From Lysobacterales bacterium (GTDB lineage Bacteria; Pseudomonadota; Gammaproteobacteria; Xanthomonadales; SZUA-36), in contig JABAAB010000064.1 in the NCBI GenBank assembly GCA_014238945.1, forward strand, positions 167,284 through 231,283: a stretch of DNA of 64,000 bases, written 5' to 3'. Below, in pieces: positions 1 through 9,002 of the stretch; within the stretch, counting starts at the first letter, position 1; the number at the start of each line of letters is the position of its first letter. The notes under the pieces are model-generated. The model worked only from the letters and a program-made list of their open reading frames with translations, ran no database searches and was not told the DNA's origin. Made by a program: the position numbers and the translations under genes.

Positions 1-1
1 T

Positions 2-1201
2 TTCCCTGCAGACCGATTGATCCAGAGTTTTGGATCTGGCTATGGAGGCAATGCACTGCTGGGCAAGAAGTGTCATGCCTTGAGAATAGCGAGCACCCAG
101 GCACGCAGCGAAGGCTGGCTGGCTGAGCACATGCTGATTGTGGGTATTGAAAATCCGCAGGGAGAGATACATTACATTGCTGCCGCTTTTCCCTCCGCTT
201 GTGGGAAAACCAATTTGGCCATGTTGATACCCCCAAGCGAATACGAGGGATGGAAGATTTGGACCGTTGGCGACGACATTTGCTGGATGCAGCCAGGCGA
301 TGACGGGCGTTTGTGGGCGATTAATCCCGAGGCAGGTTTTTTCGGGGTCGCACCGGGAACGGGCGAGAGTACAAACCCGAATGCTTTGGCAATGCTTAAC
401 CAGGATGCCATATTTACCAACGTTGCGGTGACTGCAGACAACCAACCCTGGTGGGAAGGCAAGGATGAAGAAGTACCGGTGACCGACTGGAGAGGGAATT
501 CCTATACATCGGGTGCAGGATCGGCGGCACACCCTAACTCTCGATTTACCGTTCCCATTCGGCAATGTCCTTCTTATTCAGAGCAGGCAGAGGCACCGCG
601 GGGTGTACCCATTTCCGCCATTGTATTTGGAGGCCGGAGAGAGCGTCTGGTGCCATTGGTGATGGAGAGCAAGTCCTGGCAGCATGGTGTTTTGCTTGGT
701 GCGAGCATGGCTTCGGAAACCACCGCTGCGGCGACCGGACAAGTGGGTGTGGTACGCCGGGATCCAATGGCCATGAAGCCCTTTTGTGGCTATAACTTCG
801 CGGATTACTGGAGTCACTGGTTGTCGTTTGCAGACCGCGTCAGTAATTTGCCACCTATTTTCCACGTCAACTGGTTCAGAAAAGACCGGGCTGGGAACTT
901 TATTTGGCCGGGATTCGGTGACAATATGAGGGTACTGGAGTGGATGATCAATCGTTGCTCCGGTCAGGTCCAAGCCAGGGAAACTGCAATTGGAAGTGTG
1001 CCGCATATAAGCGATATCAATATTAATGGACTTGATGCCGGAATTTCCGAACTTGAAGCACTGCTTGAAGTTGATACAGCTGCCTGGTCTGAAGAGATTG
1101 AGCAAATCAGGGAATATTTACAACAATACGGTGACCGTCTTCCTGAACGGTTGCTACAGGAACTCAATAAAGTAACCGCCCAACTGGCCCGAGTTGCCTG
1201 A
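2..1201 (+). CDS. pckG: Phosphoenolpyruvate carboxykinase (GTP), 5' truncated by window edge
   Basis: Converts oxaloacetate plus GTP to PEP, CO2 and GDP, the entry step of gluconeogenesis from C4 acids in the cytosol. The reading frame is open from base 2, so the gene starts outside the window; about the last 400 of some 600 residues are visible. Family hallmarks are clear: the SFGSGYGGNALLGKK segment, the nucleotide P-loop FPSACGKTN, GDDICWM (metal/nucleotide contact) and NPEAGFFGVAPGT. This is the GTP class, not the ATP class of E. coli PckA. An apparent TTG start at 17 is internal, because the homologous sequence continues upstream of it. A 3' hairpin follows at 1241-1269. It fits with the malic enzyme and pyruvate node genes later in the window. 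Confidence 0.97.
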   Translation, partial: FPADRLIQSFGSGYGGNALLGKKCHALRIASTQARSEGWLAEHMLIVGIENPQGEIHYIAAAFPSACGKTNLAMLIPPSEYEGWKIWTVGDDICWMQPGDDGRLWAINPEAGFFGVAPGTGESTNPNALAMLNQDAIFTNVAVTADNQPWWEGKDEEVPVTDWRGNSYTSGAGSAAHPNSRFTVPIRQCPSYSEQAEAPRGVPISAIVFGGRRERLVPLVMESKSWQHGVLLGASMASETTAAATGQVGVVRRDPMAMKPFCGYNFADYWSHWLSFADRVSNLPPIFHVNWFRKDRAGNFIWPGFGDNMRVLEWMINRCSGQVQARETAIGSVPHISDININGLDAGISELEALLEVDTAAWSEEIEQIREYLQQYGDRLPERLLQELNKVTAQLARVA

Positions 1202-1240
1202 TTTCCATATCGGTTTAGTGATCGAGCCTTTGATATGCCT

Positions 1241-1269
1241 CCATGGCCGGTCCGCGCGGGCCGGAATGG
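1241..1269 (+). terminator. GC-rich hairpin after pckG, possible terminator
   Basis: CCAT (1241-1244) pairs with ATGG (1266-1269), and CCGGTCC pairs with GGGCCGG (one G-U pair) around a GCGC loop. There is no U-tract after it, so it may be a Rho-assisted 3' end or just a stable 3' structure rather than a classical intrinsic terminator. The rest of 1202-1373 shows nothing recognisable. Confidence 0.4.
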
Positions 1270-1373
1270 ATGTCAGAAAGTAACTATTATACCGTCCGCT
1301 GTTCCGGTGTCTCGCTAGCAGAGTTGCCGATGTTGTAGCATGGGGACGATTTCATTAGATTGCATGGATTGTC

Positions 1374-3155
1374 ATGATTCAAAAATTGTCCATCATTATT
1401 TCCTGTTGCCTGTGTTTATCCTGCGATACAAAACAAACTGCAGATCAAACCCCACTGACCGGTTCACCGGAACAACGCGCAACAGAACCTGCTCCCCTGC
1501 AAAGAAACATCGAAGCTATTGCCGATGAGTACCTGCAAGCGCTATTGGTACGCGATCCCGGGATGGGTACGAGTTACAGTTTGCCTGGTGTCCGTCATGA
1601 CCGATTGCCGGACAATTCGCTCGCGGCCCAGTCCCAATGGGAGGATATGGAAGACGCCTGGCTCGAGGAACTGAATGCCATGGGTTCGCCCAAAATACCC
1701 GGCAGTCGCGACTGGGTGACCTATGGTCTGTTGCAGGACACCTTGTCCCGCGCGAAGGAGATCCGCATCTGCCGCAGCGAATTGTGGTCGGCCAGTACGA
1801 CCACCGCATGGCATACAAATTTGCCCTATCTGTTTGAGATCCAACCGGTTGATTCCAATGACCACAAACAGCAGGTACTGGATCGTTTATTGGATTTGAA
1901 ACGATATATTGACATTGAAATTGTCAATTTACGTATTGGGCTTGATTTGGGTTACAGCGCTCCCAGGCTTACCGTGGAAGAGGTACCAGGCGAGATAAGG
2001 TCATTGCTGTTGGATGACAGTCCATTATTAAATCCTGCCGTGCGTGCGGGTGAGCCAGAGTTCAGCGCCAGTCTGCGTGTGCTGTTTGATCGTGATGTCG
2101 CTCCAGCGATAGAGCGATTTGCCCAATTTCTTGAGACTGAATATCTACCACAAGCCAGGGAACAGATTGCATTGAGTTTCAATCCTCGTGGGGCGGAATG
2201 TTATCCGGGACTGGTTCGTTATTTTGCCACGGTGAGACCAACGGCTGAGGAGATTCACCGGTTGGGCCTGGCGCAAATTGCGGGTATCCGGGCAGAAATG
2301 CAAGCCATTATTGATGTTCACTTCAGTGGGGAATCCATCGAATCCCTGATGATGAATCTCAATGCTGACCCGAACTATACGTTTGCAACTCGGGCTGATG
2401 TTTTGAACTATGCGCTGAATTCTGTTGAAGCATCAAAAACTGCCATGAAGAATGTATTTGGCACACTCCCGAAAGCGGGCCTGCTGATCAAGCCATACCC
2501 GGCATACCGGGAAGCGGGTGGCACAGGTGAATATCATTCATCATCCGAGGACGGCAGCCGTCCCGGTATTTATTACATCGCAGTAGCTGACCCGACGCAC
2601 CGGTCCATCGCCGGTCAACAGTCGGTGTTATACCACGAAGGATATCCGGGTCATCACCTGCAAGGTGCCATTGCACTGGAACTGGGTGAGAAGGTACACC
2701 CCATCGCCCGTTATTTGTGGAACTCCGGTTATGGTGAGGGCTGGGCTCTTTATGCTGAACGATTGGCTGCTGAACTCGATCTGTACACCGGGCCGCTGGA
2801 TCAGATTGGGTTGTTGTCTGACCAGGCTGCCCGTGCGGCCCGTCTGGTAGTTGACAGTGGTCTGCACACCAGGGGCTGGTCCAGGCAGCGTGCGGTGGAG
2901 TACATGTTGGCAAATACTGCCTGGCCACCAGGTGACATAGAAGCTGAAGTGAATCGATATATCTCGTGGCCGGGTCAGGCCAATTCCTACATGTTGGGAA
3001 TGCTGGAGATTCAACGATTGCGTAGGCTGGCTGAAACCGAACTTGGCCAGGATTTCGATATTCGCAGGTTTCATGATCGCTTGCTTGGCAACGGAAGTGT
3101 AAGTTTGCCCATGCTGGACGAGTCAATAAGATACTGGATTACCACGCAACAATAG
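1374..3155 (+). CDS. DUF885 family exported peptidase-like protein
   Basis: A 593-residue DUF885 protein, a family related to zinc metallopeptidases. The signature HEGYPGHH near residue 420 supplies the HExxH-like histidines, and the downstream GEGWALYAE segment near residue 454 is the other conserved block. The N-terminus is a short hydrophobic leader ending in several cysteines (C11, C12, C14, C17). C17 in LSC-D could be a lipidation site, but the lipobox is imperfect (Cys at -3), so the lipoprotein call is uncertain. Substrate unknown; family members are usually annotated as uncharacterised lipoproteins or peptidases. It stands alone between pckG and the sigma-factor operon. Confidence 0.85.
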   Translation: MIQKLSIIISCCLCLSCDTKQTADQTPLTGSPEQRATEPAPLQRNIEAIADEYLQALLVRDPGMGTSYSLPGVRHDRLPDNSLAAQSQWEDMEDAWLEELNAMGSPKIPGSRDWVTYGLLQDTLSRAKEIRICRSELWSASTTTAWHTNLPYLFEIQPVDSNDHKQQVLDRLLDLKRYIDIEIVNLRIGLDLGYSAPRLTVEEVPGEIRSLLLDDSPLLNPAVRAGEPEFSASLRVLFDRDVAPAIERFAQFLETEYLPQAREQIALSFNPRGAECYPGLVRYFATVRPTAEEIHRLGLAQIAGIRAEMQAIIDVHFSGESIESLMMNLNADPNYTFATRADVLNYALNSVEASKTAMKNVFGTLPKAGLLIKPYPAYREAGGTGEYHSSSEDGSRPGIYYIAVADPTHRSIAGQQSVLYHEGYPGHHLQGAIALELGEKVHPIARYLWNSGYGEGWALYAERLAAELDLYTGPLDQIGLLSDQAARAARLVVDSGLHTRGWSRQRAVEYMLANTAWPPGDIEAEVNRYISWPGQANSYMLGMLEIQRLRRLAETELGQDFDIRRFHDRLLGNGSVSLPMLDESIRYWITTQQ

Positions 3156-3186
3156 GACTGGATGTCGGAGTATTTTCTCATCATTT

Positions 3187-3213
3187 AAACCCTTTCTTAT
3201 TGTTCTCATCTAA
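3187..3213 (+). promoter_or_regulatory. Candidate ECF-type promoter of the sigma operon
   Basis: AAACCC (3187-3192) and CATCTAA (3207-3213), 14 bp apart, resemble the AACC / CGTCTAA pattern of many ECF-dependent promoters. They lie directly upstream of the sigma gene, as expected for autoregulation. Transcription would begin near 3219, just before the Shine-Dalgarno of the GTG start. Sequence resemblance only. Confidence 0.4.
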
Positions 3214-3237
3214 TGACTCATGGGAGAAGTACTAGCA

Positions 3238-3813
3238 GTGACCAGTTGGCAGCAAGACAACCCTGATTTGTCCGCTACTGAATCACACTGGGTCGAAAAG
3301 GCCCAGGCGGGTGATCGTAAGGCATTTGAAGAGCTGTATCGCAGCCATTGTGACAGAATTTTTGCCTTGTGCTGGCGTATGTGTGGTGGTGACCGGACGC
3401 TTGCAGAAGACTTGGTACAGGATGCCTTTGTGCGGGCATGGAACAAGCTGAAGCTGTTTCGGGGAGACAGCAAATTTGGTACCTGGCTACATCGGTTGAC
3501 GGTAAACGTCGTATTGAGTGATCGACGTGTACGCTTGAAACGGGTGCAACGTGAGGAAGAATTGGTGGAAGGCATAGAACGAACGATGGTGGGTGACCGT
3601 AACGTGTTTGCCGGCCTGAGAAGTGATCTGGAGGCCGCGATAGCAGGATTGCCGGAGCGAGCCAGAACCGTGCTGATCCTGTATGACATCGAAGGATATC
3701 AGCACAGTGAAATTGCGGAAATTACCGGAATGGCAGTGGGCTCTTCAAAAGCGCAGTTGCATCGGGCACGAAAATTGGTCCGGGGCGTATTAGATGACCC
3801 GGGAGGTAGCTGA
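3238..3813 (+). CDS. ECF-type RNA polymerase sigma factor
   Basis: Sigma-70 family, extracytoplasmic-function class, about 191 residues, with region 2 (LVQDAFVRAWNKLKLF then KFGTWLHRLTVNVVLSDRRR-type helix) and region 4 (LPERARTVLILYDIEGYQHSE helix-turn-helix). It redirects RNA polymerase to envelope- or stress-related promoters. Start choice: an ATG at 3220 is in frame but has no ribosome site. GGGAGAAG at 3222-3229 is well placed for the GTG at 3238, so GTG is preferred. It is followed at 4 nt by a membrane anti-sigma-like gene and then a DUF4097 gene, a common three-gene arrangement. No structural repeats or extra C-terminal domain. Confidence 0.9.
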   Translation: MTSWQQDNPDLSATESHWVEKAQAGDRKAFEELYRSHCDRIFALCWRMCGGDRTLAEDLVQDAFVRAWNKLKLFRGDSKFGTWLHRLTVNVVLSDRRVRLKRVQREEELVEGIERTMVGDRNVFAGLRSDLEAAIAGLPERARTVLILYDIEGYQHSEIAEITGMAVGSSKAQLHRARKLVRGVLDDPGGS

Positions 3814-3816
3814 GAA

Positions 3817-4371
3817 ATGAGTGAAAACAGGATGAATGAATCTGAATTTGTTAAGAAACTGAAATCGTTGCCACGCAGTATCAGGCCACAACGTGATTTA
3901 TGGCCAGGGATTGAAGACCGCCTGAGCCCAGGTTCCTATGGCTTTGGTTCAGGATCTGCGGTATCTAATTGGAGAATGCCCGCGATGGCCGCAGCAGTTT
4001 TCGCAGCCCTGACTACGGGCATATTTATTGGGCGTGGCATGGAACCGGCACCTTCCGGGACTGCATCACAATCTGTACTTGAATATGCCATGGCTGGAGC
4101 CGCTGCTGCATCCGAACGGGAATACCAGGCTGCGTTTCGGGAATTGTTGCCGGTTGAATATACAAAAATGCACCTGACCCCGGACAGTCCGGACGCACTA
4201 CGTGAAAGTTGGGAGGATTTGCAAATGGCGGAGGCATCACTGCTGGCGGCGCTGCGTCAATACCCATCAAATATTTATTTAAATGGAAAACTACTGGATC
4301 TTCGATCTCAGCAACTGCAGTTTATAAAACAACTGGCATTGCTGGAACAAAATAACTGGAGAAAGACATGA
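3817..4371 (+). CDS. Putative anti-sigma factor / membrane regulator
   Basis: 184 residues with a charged cytoplasmic N-terminal part (residues 1-53), one predicted membrane helix at about 54-71 and a helical C-terminal part of about 110 residues that would be periplasmic. I see no HxxxCxxC zinc motif of the ZAS anti-sigma class. The functional call rests on position between an ECF sigma gene and a DUF4097 gene, and on the topology. It begins 3 nt after the sigma stop, and its TGA overlaps the next ATG (ATGA), so translation is probably coupled. Confidence 0.65.
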   Translation: MSENRMNESEFVKKLKSLPRSIRPQRDLWPGIEDRLSPGSYGFGSGSAVSNWRMPAMAAAVFAALTTGIFIGRGMEPAPSGTASQSVLEYAMAGAAAASEREYQAAFRELLPVEYTKMHLTPDSPDALRESWEDLQMAEASLLAALRQYPSNIYLNGKLLDLRSQQLQFIKQLALLEQNNWRKT

Positions 4372-5246
4372 ATAATATCAAGCTCAATATCATGACTGTA
4401 CTGTTGGCTTCGGCACCCGCAGTTTTGCTCTCGAGTGAATCTGTGGATGAGCGCTGGGATATTGGTGAAACCGGTACCGTGACGATTGAAAACATCGTCG
4501 GCGAAATTGAAATTCTGGGTTGGGACCGGGGCGAAATTCATCTGACCGGGAGTCTGGGTGACAGCGTACAAGAACTGGAATTGAGTTCCAGCGGTTCTGA
4601 CCTGTATATCCGGGTCATCAATGAAGATGAACGTGATATCGATGACACAAAACTGAAACTCAGGGTGCCGGCCGGTTTCAACATTGAGGCATCGGCAGTC
4701 AGTGCGGACATAGATGTTTCAGGGCTGGATAATGAAAAATTGTCTGCTTCCTCCGTTAGTGGTGATGTTGAGATCCAGGTCTCAAGTGCCTGGGTATCTA
4801 TCGAATCAGTAAGTGGTGATGTCGGTTTTGAAGGCAGCACTGCAAGAATCAGTGCCGAATCAGTTTCAGGTGATGTTGAACTGGGGGGCATATCTGGTGA
4901 TGTTGCTGCCACAACCGTGTCCGGTGACATGAAACTCGTGGCTGGTGTCATGGAAAACGGCAAATTCGAAACAGTCTCGGGTGATATTACGGCCTCGGGA
5001 GCATTGGCTGGTAACGGCCGTTTTAGTGCTGAGAGCATGAGCGGTGATGTCACCATCAGTCTTCCCGCTTCCCAGGGTGGTCAGTTCAGAGCCCAAAGTT
5101 TCAGTGGCAAAATTGCCAGTGATTTCGGTTCTGTCGAGCACACCGCGCATGGGCCTGGAAGTCGATTAAAGCACTCAACAGGTGATGGAAGCGCGGAAAT
5201 AAGGGTTGAGAGTTTCAGCGGAAATATCACATTCAGGCAAGATTAG
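4368..5246 (+). CDS. DUF4097-type exported beta-repeat protein ('SVSGDV' repeats)
   Basis: 292 residues with an N-terminal hydrophobic leader (about 1-23). From about residue 115 it is built of short beta repeats centred on SVSGDV/SMSGDV/SFSGKI/SFSGNI, each about 13-20 residues, at least eight copies. This is the pattern of DUF4097 putative adhesin domains, predicted to fold as a right-handed beta solenoid. Periplasmic or surface location is likely. It closes the sigma/anti-sigma operon (4-nt overlap) and is probably a target or effector of that regulon. An intrinsic terminator lies 35 nt downstream. Ligand or role unknown. Confidence 0.8.
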   Translation: MNNIKLNIMTVLLASAPAVLLSSESVDERWDIGETGTVTIENIVGEIEILGWDRGEIHLTGSLGDSVQELELSSSGSDLYIRVINEDERDIDDTKLKLRVPAGFNIEASAVSADIDVSGLDNEKLSASSVSGDVEIQVSSAWVSIESVSGDVGFEGSTARISAESVSGDVELGGISGDVAATTVSGDMKLVAGVMENGKFETVSGDITASGALAGNGRFSAESMSGDVTISLPASQGGQFRAQSFSGKIASDFGSVEHTAHGPGSRLKHSTGDGSAEIRVESFSGNITFRQD

Positions 5247-5280
5247 TTACGAATAACTACAGTATTTATCGTAGTTTATC

Positions 5281-5315
5281 GCCCGGTTGTGAGAAATGAC
5301 CGGGCTTTTTTTTTT
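5281..5315 (+). terminator. Rho-independent terminator of the sigma operon
   Basis: Perfect 7-bp stem GCCCGGT (5281-5287) / ACCGGGC (5299-5305), 11-nt loop, then ten consecutive T (5306-5315). It lies just after the DUF4097 gene. Confidence 0.9.
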
Positions 5316-5390
5316 AAATCCTGGGCAAAATTGTCTGTAAGGCGCGTGGTATATAGGATTTTTCCAGTTTAACAAACCGTTAACAATTCC

Positions 5391-5419
5391 TTTCCATTCT
5401 GCTCCACCAATGATACTAT
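5391..5419 (+). promoter_or_regulatory. Candidate sigma-70 promoter of the TonB receptor
   Basis: TTTCCA (5391-5396), 17-bp spacer, TACTAT (5414-5419); both boxes are 4/6. It would give a leader of about 110 nt, in which GGATGC (5451-5456) can pair with GCATCC (5472-5477). The 288-bp gap 5247-5534 holds only this and the upstream terminator. An alternative extended -10 is TGGTATATA at 5347-5355. Confidence 0.35.
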
Positions 5420-5534
5420 GCACGCCAAGTTGGGGTAATGAACTCTGGCGGGATGCTGTGCATGCTTTTATGCATCCGATCAGGTTTAACTTCGATCGAA
5501 ACTACATTCCAAACAAATTGGGAGAATTTTAGAG

Positions 5535-8273
5535 ATGAAATACAACCGTAATCCACTGTCACAGGCGATTCAAAACACGCTGTGTGCAGGTGCCGCTCTA
5601 AGTCTGGCACTGGCATCAGGTGTCGCCTTTGCACAGGATGAAGCTGACGACGACGAAGGTGTCGAGCTTGATCGAGTGCAAGTAACTGGTTCACGCATTA
5701 AACGTGTGGACATCGAGGGCTCAACGCCCGTAACCGTTATTTCACGTGAAGATATAGATTTCTCAGGTGACTCAACCGTATCCGAACTGCTGCGTTCTTC
5801 AACGTTCAACAGCTTCGGTTCCTTCAGAGACGCGTCCGGCTACGGTAATGGTTTCTCCGGTACATCATTCGTCAGCCTCCGTGGTCTGGGTTCACAACGT
5901 ACCCTGGTCCTGCTGGATGGCCGTCGTTTGTCCGCCTTCCCGGGTGGTGGTGGTGATTCGGTCGATTTGAATCTGATCCCCATCGATATGATTGAACGCA
6001 TTGAAATCCTCCGTGATGGCGCATCTGCCATTTACGGTTCTGATGCAATCGCCGGCGTAATCAACATCATTACGCGTAAGGATATGGATGGTGCAATAGT
6101 AGTTGTCCAGACTGAAAGTCCTGAAGTACAAGGTGGCGACGGTGATCGTTACTCAGTAGCCGGCGGTATGAGCGGTGACCGGGGTAATATCACGTTCTCC
6201 ATGGAGCACTTCGAGCGCGAATGGATTCTCGATCGTGATGTACCTGGATTTGACGTTGCCGTCTACCCAGGTGTTGATGCAATTTCAAGCTTTGGTTTCC
6301 CGGGTACGGTTATCGTTCTCGGTGGTCCATCTGCCGGTCTGAACATTCCTGACCCACGTTGTCCGTCAAATGTTGGCGAATCCAGTGAGTTTCCGAATTC
6401 CTATCGTTGGGACTTCAATAACTTCACAGCAGGTTCAACAGCTGAGCTACAGGCACGTTGTGGTTACAACTTTGCAGCCGATACCATTTATCTGCCACGT
6501 GTAGAGCGCAACAGTGGTTTTATTGCTGGTCACTTCGACGTAACACCGACAACCCAGTTCGTCACCCGCGGTCTGTTTGTACAGAACGAGTCCGAGTCAC
6601 GATTTGCTGGTGCTCCTGTTACTGCCCCGTTCCCGATCTATGGTGCGGACAACCCGAATAACCCGATCTATGCGGCGATCAATGCCGGGATCGGCGGGTT
6701 GACAGAAGATGACGTTGCTGACGCCTTGTTGCTGATGCGAACAGTACCCAACGGTAACCGTGAAAGCTTTCAGGAATTCCAGGAAGCAGCACTGTTTGCT
6801 GGCTTTGAAGGAACGACTGACTGGATGGGTGGTATGGAATGGGATCTTGGTTTCGAGTACATTCGCAACCGCACCAATGCCCAAACCCGTAACCTGGCCA
6901 ACAAGGTTGAAATCCAGAATGCTGTCGATGATGGCACACTTGATTACTTCAACGTCCAGGGTCTGGATCACGCAACGTGGTTGGCAAATACAAACGAAAC
7001 TCTGATTGCCTTTAACCACACTGGAACATTCGCAGCAGACACCAGTGTCATCCAGTACGACGGTTCAGTAAGCTGGGATCTTTTCCAGATGAATAACGGT
7101 CCTGTGCCTGTGGTAATTGGCTTTCAGGTATTTGACATGACTTTCTCACAGTTGAATGATCCTGAATCAAACCGTCTGATCATCGCCGGTACATCCGGTG
7201 GCGATAATATTTCTGGAGTTGGCCGTGACATCACGTCATTCTACGGTGAGACCGTCGTTCCTCTGCTCAGCAGTCTGGAACTAAACATCGCTGTACGCTA
7301 TGACGATTACTCGGACTTTGGTGATACCGTCAATCCGAAGGTTTCTGTAGCATGGCGTCCGATGGACAACCTGTTGCTGCGTGCCAGTTATGGCGAAGGA
7401 TTCCGCGCGCCGAACATGCAGGAACTGTACGGTAACGTATCAGAGTCATTCCCGCCCGCGGTCGACCTCGTTGGTTGTGCCAATGGCGTGGCTCCGTGTA
7501 CAGCCACTCAGTACCGTGCGTTCTTTGGTGGTAACCCGGAACTTAACCCGGAAACCTCCGAGTCATGGACCGCCGGTTTTGTCTGGAATATTACGGATGA
7601 TCTCAGTGTTGATATGAGCTACTACAATATTTCGTTCACCGACCAGATTTCAACTCTTGGTCTTGGACGGATGTTCCAGCTCGAACGTGACGGGTTTAGC
7701 AACACGGTAAATCGTAACCCTGATGGTACGGTTAACTTCGTACTGCTGACTCAGTTGAACCTGTCTGGTGTTAATTCAGACGGTATCGACTTCTCAGGAC
7801 GTTATGCACTGAACACCGACAACGCTGGTCTGTTCAACTTCAACCTCGAAGTATCTTATGTTCTGGGTTGGGAACAGGAAGCGGTACCGGGTGATGGCTT
7901 CAATGACATCCTCGATCGTACTGGTGTACCGGAGTATCGTGCAAACTTTAACGCCAACTGGACCATGGGTAATTTCCAGGTCGGTTGGGTTAGCACCTAC
8001 ATTCCATCCAATGGTGCAATCGATGAGATTGGCAACTCTGGTGGAGATTTCAATAGTGATGGTGATTTCGCATATAACGAATCCAATCTCGTCCACGATC
8101 TCCAGGTGGGTTACAACCTGCCCTGGAACGCGGAAGTTACACTGGGTGCGAGAAATGTGTTTGACACAGATCCACCATACAATGGTACAGCGTATGGCTG
8201 GCAGCCTATGGACTTCGGTCTGTATGACGCCCAGGGTCGTATCACGTACCTGCGATACAAGCAGAACTTCTGA
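5535..8273 (+). CDS. TonB-dependent outer-membrane receptor
   Basis: 912 residues. Signal peptide to AFA|Q at about 33/34, an acidic linker, then the plug domain (about 45-170; VQVTGSRIKR, LVLLDGRRLS, IERIEILRDGASAIYGSDAIAGVINII) and a 22-strand-type barrel ending in the terminal aromatic strand YLRYKQNF. It imports a scarce nutrient using TonB-ExbBD energy. There is no N-terminal STN or carboxypeptidase-like domain, so it is not a transducer type. The plug style is common in Xanthomonas/Caulobacter/Alteromonas-like receptors for glycans, peptides or similar; the substrate cannot be read. A strong terminator follows, and a 2OG-Fe(II) oxygenase gene is the next gene downstream. Confidence 0.95.
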   Translation: MKYNRNPLSQAIQNTLCAGAALSLALASGVAFAQDEADDDEGVELDRVQVTGSRIKRVDIEGSTPVTVISREDIDFSGDSTVSELLRSSTFNSFGSFRDASGYGNGFSGTSFVSLRGLGSQRTLVLLDGRRLSAFPGGGGDSVDLNLIPIDMIERIEILRDGASAIYGSDAIAGVINIITRKDMDGAIVVVQTESPEVQGGDGDRYSVAGGMSGDRGNITFSMEHFEREWILDRDVPGFDVAVYPGVDAISSFGFPGTVIVLGGPSAGLNIPDPRCPSNVGESSEFPNSYRWDFNNFTAGSTAELQARCGYNFAADTIYLPRVERNSGFIAGHFDVTPTTQFVTRGLFVQNESESRFAGAPVTAPFPIYGADNPNNPIYAAINAGIGGLTEDDVADALLLMRTVPNGNRESFQEFQEAALFAGFEGTTDWMGGMEWDLGFEYIRNRTNAQTRNLANKVEIQNAVDDGTLDYFNVQGLDHATWLANTNETLIAFNHTGTFAADTSVIQYDGSVSWDLFQMNNGPVPVVIGFQVFDMTFSQLNDPESNRLIIAGTSGGDNISGVGRDITSFYGETVVPLLSSLELNIAVRYDDYSDFGDTVNPKVSVAWRPMDNLLLRASYGEGFRAPNMQELYGNVSESFPPAVDLVGCANGVAPCTATQYRAFFGGNPELNPETSESWTAGFVWNITDDLSVDMSYYNISFTDQISTLGLGRMFQLERDGFSNTVNRNPDGTVNFVLLTQLNLSGVNSDGIDFSGRYALNTDNAGLFNFNLEVSYVLGWEQEAVPGDGFNDILDRTGVPEYRANFNANWTMGNFQVGWVSTYIPSNGAIDEIGNSGGDFNSDGDFAYNESNLVHDLQVGYNLPWNAEVTLGARNVFDTDPPYNGTAYGWQPMDFGLYDAQGRITYLRYKQNF

Positions 8274-8305
8274 TCATAAGATCACCTGAAGTTTTTGCGA
8301 TAGAC

Positions 8306-8337
8306 AAAACGGCCCGCCAATGTGCGGGCCGTTTTTT
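8306..8337 (+). terminator. Rho-independent terminator after the TonB receptor
   Basis: ACGGCCCGC (8309-8317) pairs perfectly with GCGGGCCGT (8324-8332) around a 6-nt loop, with flanking A and T tracts (8306-8309 and 8332-8337). It lies immediately in front of the ATG (8338/8344) of the oxygenase gene. Confidence 0.9.
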
Positions 8338-8994
8338 ATGCAGATGAAAATCCACCAGTTATTTTCAGTTCCTCTAATAGAATTCAAGCATCCGGATGCA
8401 AGCAATTTGTGTACGCAGCTGTTACCTTTTCTACTGGCTCGTGAAACAGACCAGTATCGGGATGACGTCGTTCGCGATACGCAAACGGGAGCATTATTTG
8501 AGAGCCGTTTTGACCTTTTCTATTGGAAAGACGCTGAGATTCAGCCCCTGGTAAAATTTGTCCACGGCTCTTTGGCCCGGATTGTGGCTGACTTGAATCG
8601 TTATGATGCGAAACAGATGAATGCACTGCGGTTCAATTATCACGCCTGGTTTCATGTAACACGCAAAGGCGGCTTTCAGTCCATGCACAACCACCCCAAT
8701 GCCAGTTGGTCCGGTATATTCTGTGTCGATCCGGGCAAACCGGAATCGGACCCGCGTGAAGGCAAGGTTCGTTTATATGATCCGCGGGTGAATGCCAATA
8801 TGTACATGGACCCCGGTTGTCAAAATCTGCAGAGCCCCTATGATTTTGGCAGTATGGAGATTCAGCACGAAGCCGGAAAGTTGTGGGTATTCCCTTCTTA
8901 TCTGATGCATGAGATTTTCCCATACCATGGGGATAAACCGCGTGTGGTGGTCGCATTTAACTGTTGGTTGACAGCAACCGCCGGTCGTACCTAA
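8338..8994 (+). CDS. Putative 2OG-Fe(II) oxygenase (PF13759-like)
   Basis: About 217 residues. The conserved blocks MHNHPNASWSG and, near the C-terminus, HEIFPYHGDKPRVVVAFN match the double-stranded beta-helix oxygenase family often annotated as putative 2OG-Fe(II) oxygenase, with His ligands for iron and Arg for 2-oxoglutarate. Likely cytosolic, with no signal peptide. An in-frame start at 8320 falls inside the terminator hairpin and is rejected; ATG 8338 or 8344 (MKIHQLFSVPLIEF) fits the family. No good Shine-Dalgarno is seen. Because it lies right behind the terminator, expression would come from read-through or a promoter not recognised. Such genes often accompany TonB receptors; substrate unknown. 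Confidence 0.8.
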   Translation: MQMKIHQLFSVPLIEFKHPDASNLCTQLLPFLLARETDQYRDDVVRDTQTGALFESRFDLFYWKDAEIQPLVKFVHGSLARIVADLNRYDAKQMNALRFNYHAWFHVTRKGGFQSMHNHPNASWSGIFCVDPGKPESDPREGKVRLYDPRVNANMYMDPGCQNLQSPYDFGSMEIQHEAGKLWVFPSYLMHEIFPYHGDKPRVVVAFNCWLTATAGRT

Positions 8995-9002
8995 GCAACT
9001 AC

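Noticed and set aside
1374..1430. Definite lipoprotein signal for the DUF885 protein
   Set aside because: Cys17 has Ser at -1 and Leu at -2 but Cys at -3, which is outside the usual lipobox. Left as uncertain.
4538..5056. 172-codon minus-strand frame rich in Ser/Pro in the DUF4097 gene
   Set aside because: Mirror image of the SGD repeats on the sense strand; the repeats create a repeating antisense frame.
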